From: DATGIQ01 sp035295665
GTDB lineage: Bacteria > Planctomycetota > Planctomycetia > Gemmatales > Gemmataceae
NCBI GenBank assembly: GCA_035295665.1
Contig: DATGIQ010000094.1
Coordinates: 1-21,297, forward strand
Length of the DNA: 21,297 nucleotides
Direction: 5' to 3'
The position numbers were made by a program, and so were the translations under genes. The notes below the pieces were generated by a model. It saw only the letters and a program-made list of their open reading frames with translations, did not search any database and was not told the origin of the DNA. Below are positions 1 through 6,777 of this stretch, in pieces. How positions within the stretch are numbered: the first letter of the stretch is position 1; each line of letters begins with the position of its first letter.

Positions 1-1
1 T

Positions 2-124
2 TTGGAAGGCATCAACAACAAGATCAAGACGATGAAGCGTCAAGCCTATGGCTTCCGCGACAAAGAATTCTTCAAACTCAAAATCCTTGGCCTCCACCAA
101 ACAAAATACGCTCTAGTCGGATGA
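2..124 (+). mobile_element. ISL3-type transposase, C-terminal end (partial)
   Basis: The window opens inside an open frame whose last 40 codons read LEGINNKIKTMKRQAYGFRD and end ...KYALVG, followed by TGA. The E-G-x-N-N-K-I-K-x-x-K-R-x-A-Y-G-F-R signature is the C-terminal end of the DDE domain of ISL3-family transposases; the Glu is normally the third catalytic acidic residue. The rest of the transposase and the left end of the element lie outside the window. The right end of the IS cannot be placed, because no inverted repeat partner is visible. It must lie close to the stop codon, since sequence resembling a host lipoprotein resumes within a few bases. Family assignment is from recalled motif similarity. 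Confidence 0.75.
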
Positions 125-431
125 ACCCATCCTGGTTTTCACACCGGATCTCGACAAGGGGAATACGGCCAAAATCAGTTGCACCAGTCCGGTGAAGGAG
201 GGCCACTACGATCTCGAAACCAACGGAATCACCCGAGCCGAGTCTGGAGCGGGGGTTCCGCTCGGCTGGTACAAGGTGACGTTGAGGGTCCTGGATCTGG
301 GAACCAAGAAACACCCGCAGGCGCCGATCAACGTCCATGATAAATACAAGAGCGTCGAGAAAACCCCGTTGGCGGTCGAGGTGAAGGACAATCCCGAACC
401 CGGTACGTATGACTTCAAGATGACCAAATGA
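125..431 (+). pseudogene. 5'-truncated transthyretin-like lipoprotein fragment
   Basis: From about base 123 the frame reads EPILVFTPDLDKGNTAK, then (from a GTG at 192) a 79-residue stretch containing GVPLGWYKVTL and ending ...TYDFKMTK. This layout, V-F-T-P, G-x-Y-x-L-x-T-N-G, G-x-P-x-G-W-Y-K-V and a final PL-x-V-E-V...Y-x-F-x-x-T-K, matches the C-terminal part of small secreted planctomycete proteins with a carboxypeptidase-regulatory/transthyretin-like fold. The N-terminal signal peptide and first strands are missing. The same frame has a TAG at 114-116 inside the IS tail. I infer that the IS removed or displaced the 5' half. The GTG at 192 could allow a short product but would give half a domain. 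It ends 7 bases before the sulfotransferase-like gene. Confidence 0.6.
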
Positions 432-438
432 CCTCTCC

Positions 439-1953
439 ATGAGACGATCCATCCACCTCTTCCCGGCGGGGTTGCGTGGGCTCCTTTCCTATCGCATCCC
501 GATCAGGACCGTCCATCTCGGCAAGGTGTTTGCGTGTCTTTCGATCCTCGGCGTAGCCGGCCTCAGTTATGTAGCCGGGGCGGCCGTGATGTTCTTCCAA
601 CTTCCGTCTTCCGATTTTTTGTATCAGGCGTTCACAGGGAGCAAGGCCTGGCACGAACGGGGTAAGCCGGTGGTCAACCCCTTCATCCCTCCCGAAACGG
701 ACGTGCCGGAAGGGACAACCGTCGACCAACAAGACCAAACTTACGACGGATTCACTCTCCTCACGACGACCCAAGGGGCACGGGCCACCCTCCTCGACAT
801 GCGTGGGAACGTGATCCATCAATGGGCGCTGCCGTTCAGCCAGGCTTGGCCTCGCCCGCCCCACGTCCAGGACACCCTTCGTGACGAACAGATTCATTGG
901 TTTCGCTGTCATTTGTTTCCGAACGGCGACTTGCTTGCCATCTATCAAACGGAGAGCGACACGCCCTGCGGGTATGGTTTGGTGAAACTGAATAAGGACT
1001 CCAAGCTGCTGTGGAAATATGCGGGGCGCGTTCATCACGATCTCGATGTGGACGAGCATGGCACGATTTACACGCTGACTCAAGAGCTGAAACGCCAAGC
1101 CCCGGCTGGCCTGGATTATCTCCCCACTCCCTATGTTGCGGACTCCCTTGTTGTCATCACTCCCGACGGACGGGAGGTGGAACGAGTTGCCGTTGAGGAA
1201 GCAATCCGCGATTCGGCATACTCGCTACTGTTGTCCACGGCGATCGCCGAACAGGCGATTCCCTCCGGTGGCGGGAGGCGGGCGGCCAGCGGCGGGACAA
1301 TCCCATCACCCACCACTTCATCCTTCGAATTATTCTTGCAGCCCTCCAAGGGCGATCTCTTCCATACCAATAGCGCCAAGGTTCTGACCGCGGCGTACGC
1401 GGGGAAGTTCCCTCTATTTCAGGCGGGCCAGGTACTCCTCTCCCTCCGCAGCCTCCATTGCTTAGTGGTCCTGGACATGCGCAAACGCTCCGTGGTCTGG
1501 GCGGCCCTGGGGCCGTGGAGGATTCAGCACGACGCGGAGTTCTTGGGCAATGGGCATCTGCTTTTGTTCGATAATCATGGCTGGAACAAGGGGTGCCGGA
1601 TCATCGAGTACGATCCCGTGACACAAGCCATCCCCTGGGTTTATTCAGATGTAGATTCTGGCCCGTTCCACGCGGCCTTCCGCGGCATGAAACAACGGTT
1701 GCCTAACGGCAACACGCTGATCGTCGATCCGGACCATCGCCGGCTCTTTGAAGTGACGCAGGGCAAAGAACTGGTCTGGGAATACTTCTGCCCATTGCCT
1801 CCTGTTCCGGTGAACCAAACGGGTGGCGGGTGGCGGGTGGCGGGTGACGGGAGGGACGCACCGCCTGCCACTCACCATGCGATCACCGGTGCGCGGCGGT
1901 ACAATGCGGATGAGTTGACCTTCCTGAAAGGGGTGGCCCGTGCGCGGCCGTAA
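439..1953 (+). CDS. membrane-anchored arylsulfotransferase (ASST)-like protein
   Basis: 504 residues. A hydrophobic segment at about residues 31-53 suggests an N-terminal membrane anchor with the rest outside the cytoplasm. The body reads as a beta-propeller of the arylsulfotransferase/ASST type: repeated blades such as GFTLLTT...A-x-L-L-D-M-R-G-N-V-I-H-Q-W, H-L-F-P-N-G-D-L-L-A-I-Y, Y-A-G-R-V-H-H-D-L-D-V, I-Q-H-D-A-E-F-L-G-N-G-H-L-L-L-F-D-N and R-L-P-N-G-N-T-L-I-V-D. Family members move sulfate between phenolic compounds without PAPS; here the substrate is unknown and activity is not established. Two low-complexity stretches (about residues 275-295 and 461-478) are encoded by GGCGGG-type repeat DNA and look inserted between blades. 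The start ATG has no strong ribosome site. Its end overlaps the next gene by 14 bases, implying an operon. Confidence 0.72.
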   Translation: MRRSIHLFPAGLRGLLSYRIPIRTVHLGKVFACLSILGVAGLSYVAGAAVMFFQLPSSDFLYQAFTGSKAWHERGKPVVNPFIPPETDVPEGTTVDQQDQTYDGFTLLTTTQGARATLLDMRGNVIHQWALPFSQAWPRPPHVQDTLRDEQIHWFRCHLFPNGDLLAIYQTESDTPCGYGLVKLNKDSKLLWKYAGRVHHDLDVDEHGTIYTLTQELKRQAPAGLDYLPTPYVADSLVVITPDGREVERVAVEEAIRDSAYSLLLSTAIAEQAIPSGGGRRAASGGTIPSPTTSSFELFLQPSKGDLFHTNSAKVLTAAYAGKFPLFQAGQVLLSLRSLHCLVVLDMRKRSVVWAALGPWRIQHDAEFLGNGHLLLFDNHGWNKGCRIIEYDPVTQAIPWVYSDVDSGPFHAAFRGMKQRLPNGNTLIVDPDHRRLFEVTQGKELVWEYFCPLPPVPVNQTGGGWRVAGDGRDAPPATHHAITGARRYNADELTFLKGVARARP

Positions 1954-2200
1954 ACTTTCTCCGATGTACAAGGTCTTGTTCGCACTGGCTGTTCTGTTGC
2001 TAGGAGCGAGCCCAGCGATGGCCTACGTCGGCCCGGGGGCGGATGTCACGTTCATCAGTTACGCCATGACCCTCCTGGTGTGGGTCCTGGCGGCGTTCTC
2101 GGCCGTCCTCCTGTGGCCGGTCCACGCCTTGCTGGGCAAGATTCGCCGTCGGCGGCTGGCGCGGGACGCGAGAGGAGACCAGGAACCAGAGAAGAAATGA
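1940..2200 (+). CDS. small exported/membrane protein with YVGPGAD motif
   Basis: 86 residues: a signal-peptide-like start (V-L-F-A-L-A-V-L-L-L-G-A-S-P-A-M-A), then AYVGPGADVTFISYAMTLL, a second hydrophobic helix (about 45-65) and a basic tail K-I-R-R-R-R-L-A-R. The predicted topology is a secreted N-terminus, one transmembrane helix and a cytoplasmic basic tail. I do not know a function; small proteins with a Y-x-G-P-G-A motif next to the membrane helix occur beside phosphatase- or sulfotransferase-like genes. The GTG at 1940 is preceded by AAAGGGG at good spacing; an ATG at 1964 is an alternative that would start directly at the signal peptide. The gene overlaps the preceding ORF, and its TGA overlaps the ATG of the following sulfotransferase, so translational coupling across all three genes is likely. 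Confidence 0.65.
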   Translation: MRGRKLSPMYKVLFALAVLLLGASPAMAYVGPGADVTFISYAMTLLVWVLAAFSAVLLWPVHALLGKIRRRRLARDARGDQEPEKK

Positions 2201-3363
2201 TGGCCATTTCCGGCAACCAACCGCTCACCGTACTTCTTCCTTCCGCCACCCGCCACCCGTCACCTGTCACGCGCGATCCATTTTACGTTCCTCCCTTTCT
2301 CGATGTTCTCGGTTCGTTGGTTGACCGTTTCCATAAACTCTGGCTCGGACTTGGGCGGCTCGAATCAAGGCTTCTGGCGGAACCACTGAACGCGGTCTCC
2401 GTGAGGATGCCGGTTTACGTTTGCGGGCTGGCCCGTTCGGGGAGCACGGTGCTGCACGAAATCGTGGCCTCTGCTCCGGCCGTTGCCACCCATCGGGTCA
2501 AGGATTACCCGATGGTGTACACCCCCTACTGGTGGCGTCAGGCGACGGCTCGACAGCGGCCAACAGCTCCACGTGAACGGGTCCACCAGGATAGGGTGCT
2601 GATCACGCCTCAAAGCCCCAATGCTCTTGAGGAAATGCTCTGGATGGCCTTTTTTCCCCGCTGCCACGACCCGTCGGTCAACAACCAGCTGGGGGCGGGC
2701 AGCAGCCACCCCGCGTTTGAGGCGTTTTATCGCGCGCACCTGAGAAAACTCCTGCTTGCCGAGCGGGCGACCCGCTATGTCGCCAAGGCGAACTATCATG
2801 TTGCCCGCCTCGCCTATCTCGTTCGACTTTTCCCAGACGCCAAGATCCTTCTCCCGGTGCGCGCACCGGCCAGCCACATTGCTTCTTTGGTTCGGCAACA
2901 CCGATGGTTCTGCCAGGGCCAGCGGAGGCATCCGCGGGCGTTGACGTGGATGCAGCGCTCGGGCCATTTCGAGTTTGGCCGCGACCGCCGGCCGATGAAC
3001 CTGGGAAACAGCGAACGGGTGCGGGCGATCCAGCACGCGTGGGCGCTGGGCGAGGAAATCCGTGGCTGGGCCTGGTACTGGGACATGGTCCACGGCCATC
3101 TCGTCCGCTTGCTCGATGACGATGTGCAGGTTCGGGCCGCCACGAAGGTTGTGTGCTTCGAGAATTTGTGTGCCCGGCCGGCGGAAACCATCCGGGCTAT
3201 CCTGCATCATTGCGACTTACCGGACCAGGAGCGGATCATCGCACAATTTGCGCCGTCGATCCGCTCTCCCGATTATTACCAGAGCCCCCTCTCCTCGGCA
3301 GAGCTGGCGTTCATCCACGAGGTGACCGCCGCCACCGTGACCGCCCTGCGGGGTGTGCAATAG
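2197..3363 (+). CDS. PAPS-type sulfotransferase family protein
   Basis: 388 residues from the ATG at 2197, which overlaps the upstream stop in an ATGA arrangement; an open frame further upstream is ignored because it would run inside the previous gene. The motif MPVYVCGLARSGSTVLHE (about residues 71-88) is the 5'-phosphosulfate binding loop (G-x-x-R-S-G-S-T) of the Sulfotransfer_3-type family, whose members transfer sulfate from PAPS to carbohydrates, lipids or peptides. A later segment V-R-L-F-P-D-A-K-I-L-L-P-V-R-A-P-A-S-H-I-A-S fits the 3'-phosphate-binding region with the conserved R...S. Residues about 16-28 (SATRHPSPVTRDP) come from a CCGCCACC repeat tract and look like an extra N-terminal insertion. 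Acceptor unknown; it probably works with the two upstream membrane proteins. Confidence 0.8.
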   Translation: MMAISGNQPLTVLLPSATRHPSPVTRDPFYVPPFLDVLGSLVDRFHKLWLGLGRLESRLLAEPLNAVSVRMPVYVCGLARSGSTVLHEIVASAPAVATHRVKDYPMVYTPYWWRQATARQRPTAPRERVHQDRVLITPQSPNALEEMLWMAFFPRCHDPSVNNQLGAGSSHPAFEAFYRAHLRKLLLAERATRYVAKANYHVARLAYLVRLFPDAKILLPVRAPASHIASLVRQHRWFCQGQRRHPRALTWMQRSGHFEFGRDRRPMNLGNSERVRAIQHAWALGEEIRGWAWYWDMVHGHLVRLLDDDVQVRAATKVVCFENLCARPAETIRAILHHCDLPDQERIIAQFAPSIRSPDYYQSPLSSAELAFIHEVTAATVTALRGVQ

Positions 3364-3402
3364 GCGTCTGCGCAACTCCATCGTGGTCCGGTTGGTTGTG
3401 TC

Positions 3403-3466
3403 GGCTGCGTGGCGGTTCGCACAACCGCGCGGGCACATCAGCGCGGTTGTGCGAACCGGCGCAGCC
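3403..3466. terminator. strong hairpin between convergent genes
   Basis: Bases 3413-3430 pair perfectly with 3441-3458 (18 bp) around a 10-base loop. After a small asymmetric bulge an outer 7-bp arm, 3403-3409 with 3460-3466, extends the stem. It lies between the stop of the sulfotransferase and the stop of gcvPB, which converge, so a bidirectional transcription barrier is the natural reading. There is no U-tract on either side, so it is not a canonical intrinsic terminator; a dispersed hairpin repeat is an alternative. Confidence 0.5.
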
Positions 3467-3474
3467 AGGACTCC

Positions 3475-4932
3475 TTAATCAGATTTCTTCCAGCGTAGGA
3501 TCGGCTCCTTGGCCGCGCGCACCTCATCCGGCCGGCTGATGCCGAGGCTGTGCGGAGCCTGGTGCAGGAATTCGGGCTCCTCGCTGCGGATGCGCAGCAA
3601 CGCTTCTGCAAAGGCATCCAGCGTTTCCTTGCTCTCGGTTTCCGTTGGCTCGATCATGATTGCCTCGGGCACCACCAGCGGGAAGTAAACGGTCGGCGCA
3701 TGGTAACCAAAATCCAACAGCCGTTTGGCGATGTCCATGGCGCTGATTTTCCGCTCGCGCCGTAAGCTTCGGGCACTGGCGACGAACTCGTGCATGCAGC
3801 GGTCGCCGTAGGGCACCTCGTATTCCTTCTTGATCCGCGCGAGCAGGTAGTTGGCGTTCAAGACGGCATTGGTGCTCACTTCACGTAACCCCTGCGCCCC
3901 CAGAGTCCGGAGATAACAGTAACCCCGTACCAGGATGCCGACGTTACCGAAGAAGCTGCGTACTCGACCGATCGACTTCGGCCGATCGTAATCCAGGCGG
4001 AAACCAGCGTCGGTTTGCATCACCAGCGGCGCTGGCAGAAAAGGGGCCAGGTTGGCCCGCACGGCAATGGGCCCGGCTCCCGGTCCGCCGGCTCCGTGCG
4101 GACCGGTAAACGTCTTGTGGACGTTGTAATGCATCATGTCCACGCCGAAGTCCCCGGGCCGGGTCCAGCCCAGGATAGCGTTCATGTTCGCGCCATCCAG
4201 ATAGACGAGGGCCCCTTGCCGATGCAGCAACTCTGTGATGGCCGCGATCTGATCATCGAACAGTCCCAACGTGTTCGGATTCGTCATCATGAACACGGCG
4301 GTACGTTCGTCGAGCTTGGTCCCCAGGTCCTGCATGTCCACCATGCCCCGGCTGTTGCTCTTGATTGTGACCGCATCGAAGCCGGCGATGGCCGCGCTCG
4401 CCGGGTTGGTGCCGTGGGCGCTATCGGGAATCAGGACCCGGGAGCGCTTCTCGCCGCGATCCCGAAAATAAGCGGCCGCGACGAGCAGGGCCGTCAATTC
4501 GCCATGAGCCCCCGCGGCCGGTTGGAGTGCGACGGCATCGAGACCGGCGATCTCGGCCAAGATGGTCTGCATCTGCCAAAGCAGCTCGAGCATTCCCTGG
4601 CATGATTCGTCGCACTGCAAGGGATGAAGGTCGGCAATCCCCGACAGCCCCGCCAGTCGTTCGTGCCGCTTCGGATTGTACTTCATGGTGCACGAGCCGA
4701 GCGGATAGAAGTTTGTGTCGATCGACATGTTCCGCGTCGACAAATTGACGAAATGGCGGACGAGGTCGATCTCCCCGACTTCGGGCAAAGGTGGCGGTGC
4801 CGCGGTCAAGGCGCTCTGGGGAAGCAAATCCTTGGCTTCGGGCACCGGCACATCGCAGGATGGCAGCCGATGCGTCCGGCGACCCGAATGGCTCAGTTCG
4901 AAGATGAGTTCCGTCGATTGCGTTCGCCGCAT
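3475..4932 (-). CDS. gcvPB: glycine dehydrogenase (decarboxylating) subunit 2
   Basis: 485 residues, normal length for the C-terminal half of a split P-protein. It carries the PLP-binding lysine in H-Y-N-V-H-K-T-F-T-G-P-H-G (K273) and the typical N-L-S-T-R-N-M-S-I-D and Y-P-L-G-S-C-T-M-K-Y-N-P segments. With GcvPA it forms the P-protein, which decarboxylates glycine and passes the aminomethyl group to the lipoyl arm of GcvH, in the cytoplasm. The ATG at 4932 is 13 bases from the gcvPA stop, so this is the last gene of a gcvT-gcvH-gcvPA-gcvPB operon. An 11-base palindrome (TTAGGACCTAA, 4938-4948) covers the gcvPA stop codon. Confidence 0.95.
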   Translation of the reverse strand: MRRTQSTELIFELSHSGRRTHRLPSCDVPVPEAKDLLPQSALTAAPPPLPEVGEIDLVRHFVNLSTRNMSIDTNFYPLGSCTMKYNPKRHERLAGLSGIADLHPLQCDESCQGMLELLWQMQTILAEIAGLDAVALQPAAGAHGELTALLVAAAYFRDRGEKRSRVLIPDSAHGTNPASAAIAGFDAVTIKSNSRGMVDMQDLGTKLDERTAVFMMTNPNTLGLFDDQIAAITELLHRQGALVYLDGANMNAILGWTRPGDFGVDMMHYNVHKTFTGPHGAGGPGAGPIAVRANLAPFLPAPLVMQTDAGFRLDYDRPKSIGRVRSFFGNVGILVRGYCYLRTLGAQGLREVSTNAVLNANYLLARIKKEYEVPYGDRCMHEFVASARSLRRERKISAMDIAKRLLDFGYHAPTVYFPLVVPEAIMIEPTETESKETLDAFAEALLRIRSEEPEFLHQAPHSLGISRPDEVRAAKEPILRWKKSD

Positions 4933-4945
4933 GGTTGCTTAGGAC

Positions 4946-6295
4946 CTAACCCTTCATGGCCTGTGCGAAGGCCTTTACCAGGCCATCGATCTCCCCTCGT
5001 GTACGCTTCTCTGTCACGGCAACGCTCATCCCATCGGCGAGCGTCGGATACCAGCGACCCAGTTCCAGGCCGCCGTGGTAACCATGCTGCAAAACGCGGC
5101 CAAGGATGCTCGACACCGTGCCTTCGATGGTGAGCGTGAATTCTTTGAAGAACGGCCGCGCAAACTTCAGCTTCACTCCGGGCAGATGGGTCAGTTGCTG
5201 GGCGGCATAGTGGGCTTTCCGCGCGCACAGCTCTGCTGTTTCCTTTAATCCTTGCGGACCCAGCGCGGCCAGATAAACGGCAGCCTTCAAGGCCATCAAG
5301 CCTTGATTCGTACAGATGTTGCTCGTCGCTTTCTCCCGGCGGATGTGTTGCTCGCGCGTTTGTAGAGTCAGAACCCAGCAGCGTTTTCCGTTGCGGTCCA
5401 CCGTCTGGCCAACCAGCCGGCCGGGCATCCGGCGCACAAACTTTTCCTGGCAAGCGAGAATGCCCAAGAAGGGCCCGCCATAGACCATGGGGTTGCCCAA
5501 GCATTGTCCCTCGGCCACGGCAATGTCCGCACCATATTCGCCGGGTCGCTTTAACAACCCCAGGCTGATTGGGTCAAAACTGACGATAAAGAGAGCACCC
5601 CGGGCGTGTGCCGTCTGAGCCAATGCTTCGACTTCTTCCAGCCCGCCGAAAAAGTTCGGATGCTGGACCACGACGCACGCCGTCTCATCATCCACCGCCT
5701 GCTTCAGATCCGCTGGATCGAGGAACCCCTGGGGCGTCGGCAAGGTCTCGACGCCGGCATCCAGGTTCGCCAGGTACGTACTCAAGATCTGGCGGTGTTC
5801 CGGATGGACGCTTTCGGCAATGAGGACTCGGCCATAGCGCTGCGTAACGGTTCGCGCCATGAGCACGGCTTCCGTCACGGCACTGCCGCCATCGTAAAGA
5901 CTGGCGTTGGCCACGTCCATGCCGGTGAGCTGGCAGATGAGCGTTTGATACTCGAAGAAGGCTTGCAGGCTTCCCTGGCTGGCTTCGGCCTGGTAGGGCG
6001 TATAGGCCGTGTAGTATTCGCTGCGGCCAGCGACCGCATCAACGACGGCCGGGATGAAATGATCATAGCAGCCACCGCCCTGGAAGCAGACGCTGTTCAA
6101 CGCGGCCCGATTCCGCGATGCCAGTTCCTGCATGTGCTGGGTCAATTCCAGCTCGGTCAGGGCAGGAGGTACGTCCAACGGCCGCTTCAACTGGAGCGCA
6201 GCCGGAATGGGCCGAAAGAGATCGGCAATCGAAGCCGCACCGATTTCGGCCAGCATCGCGCGTTGCTGATCGGCCGTATTCAAAACGTAGGACAA
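4946..6295 (-). CDS. gcvPA: glycine dehydrogenase (decarboxylating) subunit 1
   Basis: 449 residues, full length for the N-terminal half of split glycine dehydrogenase. Recognisable segments are F-Q-G-G-G-C-Y-D-H-F-I-P, Y-Y-T-A-Y-T-P-Y-Q-A-E-A-S-Q-G, Q-T-L-I-C-Q-L-T-G-M-D-V-A-N-A-S-L-Y-D-G and T-R-E-Q-H-I-R-R-E-K-A-T-S-N-I-C-T-N. It pairs with GcvPB to make the PLP-dependent P-protein. The start is TTG (minus-strand codon at 6293-6295), chosen because GAGGAG lies about 7 bases upstream. It is separated from gcvH by 71 bases that contain a GTCCGTAG-type hairpin. Confidence 0.95.
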   Translation of the reverse strand: MSYVLNTADQQRAMLAEIGAASIADLFRPIPAALQLKRPLDVPPALTELELTQHMQELASRNRAALNSVCFQGGGCYDHFIPAVVDAVAGRSEYYTAYTPYQAEASQGSLQAFFEYQTLICQLTGMDVANASLYDGGSAVTEAVLMARTVTQRYGRVLIAESVHPEHRQILSTYLANLDAGVETLPTPQGFLDPADLKQAVDDETACVVVQHPNFFGGLEEVEALAQTAHARGALFIVSFDPISLGLLKRPGEYGADIAVAEGQCLGNPMVYGGPFLGILACQEKFVRRMPGRLVGQTVDRNGKRCWVLTLQTREQHIRREKATSNICTNQGLMALKAAVYLAALGPQGLKETAELCARKAHYAAQQLTHLPGVKLKFARPFFKEFTLTIEGTVSSILGRVLQHGYHGGLELGRWYPTLADGMSVAVTEKRTRGEIDGLVKAFAQAMKG

Positions 6296-6325
6296 GCCAA
6301 TCTCCTCAAGAGTCCGTAATTCATG

Positions 6326-6349
6326 GTCCGTAGCAGGCTGGCTACGGAC
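6326..6349. repeat. GTCCGTAG hairpin repeat in gcvH-gcvPA gap
   Basis: Bases 6326-6334 (GTCCGTAGC) pair perfectly with 6341-6349 around a 6-base loop. The same word recurs nearby: AGTCCGTAA at 6311-6319 and ACGGACT at 6351-6357. The tract sits in the only sizeable gap inside the gcv operon. It resembles a degenerate array of a short dispersed repeat more than a terminator, as no U-run follows on the transcribed strand. Confidence 0.55.
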
Positions 6350-6366
6350 TACGGACTGCTAGTGAA

Positions 6367-6753
6367 TCAATGCCCTTCCGAGGCGATCTGTTTCTCATAC
6401 TGAGCCAGCGATTGCAAGTGGTCAAGGGTGGTGCCGGGCTCGATCTTGATTTTTACCAACCAACCCTTCACGTACGGATCCTTGGCGATGCGGGCCGGAT
6501 CGTCGAGGAGCTTCTCATTCACCTCGGCCACTTCGCCGTTGACGGGGGCGTACAGGTCGCTGACCGCCTTGACCGATTCGATCTCGCCGAAGCTCTCCCC
6601 GGCGAACGTGTGGTCGCCCACCTCCGGCAATTCGATGTAGACCACGTCGGTCAGCTGGTCAACCGCAAATTGCGTGATGCCTACCGTACAGATATCGCCC
6701 TCCAGCTTGGCCCATTCGTGTGTCTTGGCATAACGAAGCGATTTGGGATCCAT
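6367..6753 (-). CDS. gcvH: glycine cleavage system H protein
   Basis: 128 residues, the normal size of the lipoyl carrier. The lipoylation site is in F-G-E-I-E-S-V-K-A-V-S-D-L-Y-A-P-V-N-G, with K62 as the modified lysine. H-protein shuttles the methylamine group from GcvPAB to GcvT and is re-oxidised by lipoamide dehydrogenase, which is not encoded here. ATG start at 6753 has GGAGAG about 5-6 bases upstream. It lies 24 bases after the gcvT stop, in the same operon. Confidence 0.97.
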   Translation of the reverse strand: MDPKSLRYAKTHEWAKLEGDICTVGITQFAVDQLTDVVYIELPEVGDHTFAGESFGEIESVKAVSDLYAPVNGEVAEVNEKLLDDPARIAKDPYVKGWLVKIKIEPGTTLDHLQSLAQYEKQIASEGH

Positions 6754-6777
6754 CGGACTCTCCAGAGCTATCCGGAA

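Noticed and set aside
2080..2196. N-terminal extension of the sulfotransferase to base 2080
   Set aside because: It would overlap the 86-aa gene by 120 bases; the ATG at 2197 gives a standard ATGA overlap.
2365..3210. 281-codon minus-strand open frame opposite the sulfotransferase
   Set aside because: It is antisense to the P-loop-containing gene and shows no motifs.
3403..3466. CRISPR repeat or attachment site
   Set aside because: It is a single hairpin with no regularly spaced copies, no cas genes, and no integrase or tRNA nearby.
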